A stretch of DNA of 64,000 nt from Loripinus fragilis (taxonomy: Eukaryota; Mollusca; Bivalvia; Lucinida; Lucinidae), in contig OZ026518.1 of the NCBI GenBank assembly GCA_964019695.1, positions 87,663,950-87,727,949 on the forward strand, written 5' to 3'. A model generated the notes under the pieces. That model made no database searches. It saw only the letters and a list, made by a program, of their open reading frames with translations, and was not told where the DNA came from. Both the position numbers and the translations under genes were made by a program. Below, piece after piece: positions 63,937-64,000 of the stretch (position 1 is its first letter; the number at the start of each line of letters is the position of its first letter).

Positions 63937-64000
63937 AAACCAGTACTAAGCAGAGGCTAAGTATCTTACTCAAGGACACATTACAGTGCCTCAGGTAAGT
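63937..64000 (-). mobile_element. tRNA-derived SINE (family 1), cut by window end
   Basis: AAACCAGTACTAAGCAGAGG and TCTTACTCAAGGACACATTA match the body of the family 1 SINEs in minus orientation. The head is beyond 64000. Confidence 0.75.

Noticed and set aside
63423..64000. Search for the preceding RB1CC1 exon
   Set aside because: No sequence matching the region before RHFLQSLFQGL with a donor in phase was found; the stretch is a MITE, a direct repeat and a SINE end.

Overview
The window is intronic and intergenic DNA from an animal genome, most likely a bivalve mollusc. That assignment is inferred from three things: AT-rich sequence with very long introns, many tRNA-derived SINEs, and several elements of the 'pearl'/Helentron-associated type (core tandem repeats plus ACGG microsatellites) known from oysters and clams. 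The species cannot be named from sequence alone.

Only one protein-coding gene is convincing. It lies on the minus strand from 63422 down to 13557 and encodes the C-terminal 1141 residues of an RB1CC1/FIP200 (ATG11/ATG17-like) orthologue, the scaffold of the ULK1 autophagy-initiation complex. I could place 14 exons with splice sites whose reading phases all agree. They run from a short helical exon (63.4 kb), through an acidic linker (51-47 kb), a 1.9-kb exon (36.8-34.9 kb) with a long coiled coil followed by a dense run of QT[DE] motifs, and further coiled-coil exons (33-24 kb), to the C-terminal Claw domain (19.0, 15.1 and 13.6 kb) and the stop codon. The 5' part and promoter lie to the right, outside the window. 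Coding sequence fills about 7% of the 50-kb span.

The rest is mobile and repeated DNA. Region by region: 1-8.45 kb, downstream of the gene, is a degenerate direct duplication of a block of about 3.3 kb whose two copies carry different insertions, so each shows empty sites of the other. 8.5-13.5 kb is a field of palindromic MITEs and SINEs. The introns contain: SINEs with clear target-site duplications; pogo-like (TA), piggyBac-like (TTAA) and hAT-like (8 bp) MITEs; at least six elements with 140-365-bp core tandem repeats and hairpin ends (4.7, 17, 23, 31, 46 and 53 kb); two elements of about 6 kb with long inverted repeats (36.8-43.1 and 52.3-58.2 kb); and a 3.7-kb element with terminal inverted repeats (58.8-62.5 kb). 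Nested insertion is frequent. The deepest stack is intron > SINE > 6-kb inverted-repeat element > core-repeat element, with a further MITE in the same SINE.

The most interesting protein observation is the array of 12 QT-centred motifs about every 12-18 residues after the main coiled coil. It looks like a multivalent LC8 (DYNLL) binding platform in an autophagy scaffold. The most interesting DNA observation is that sequence-unrelated core-repeat elements share one architecture and an AAGGGC..ATAACTC word.
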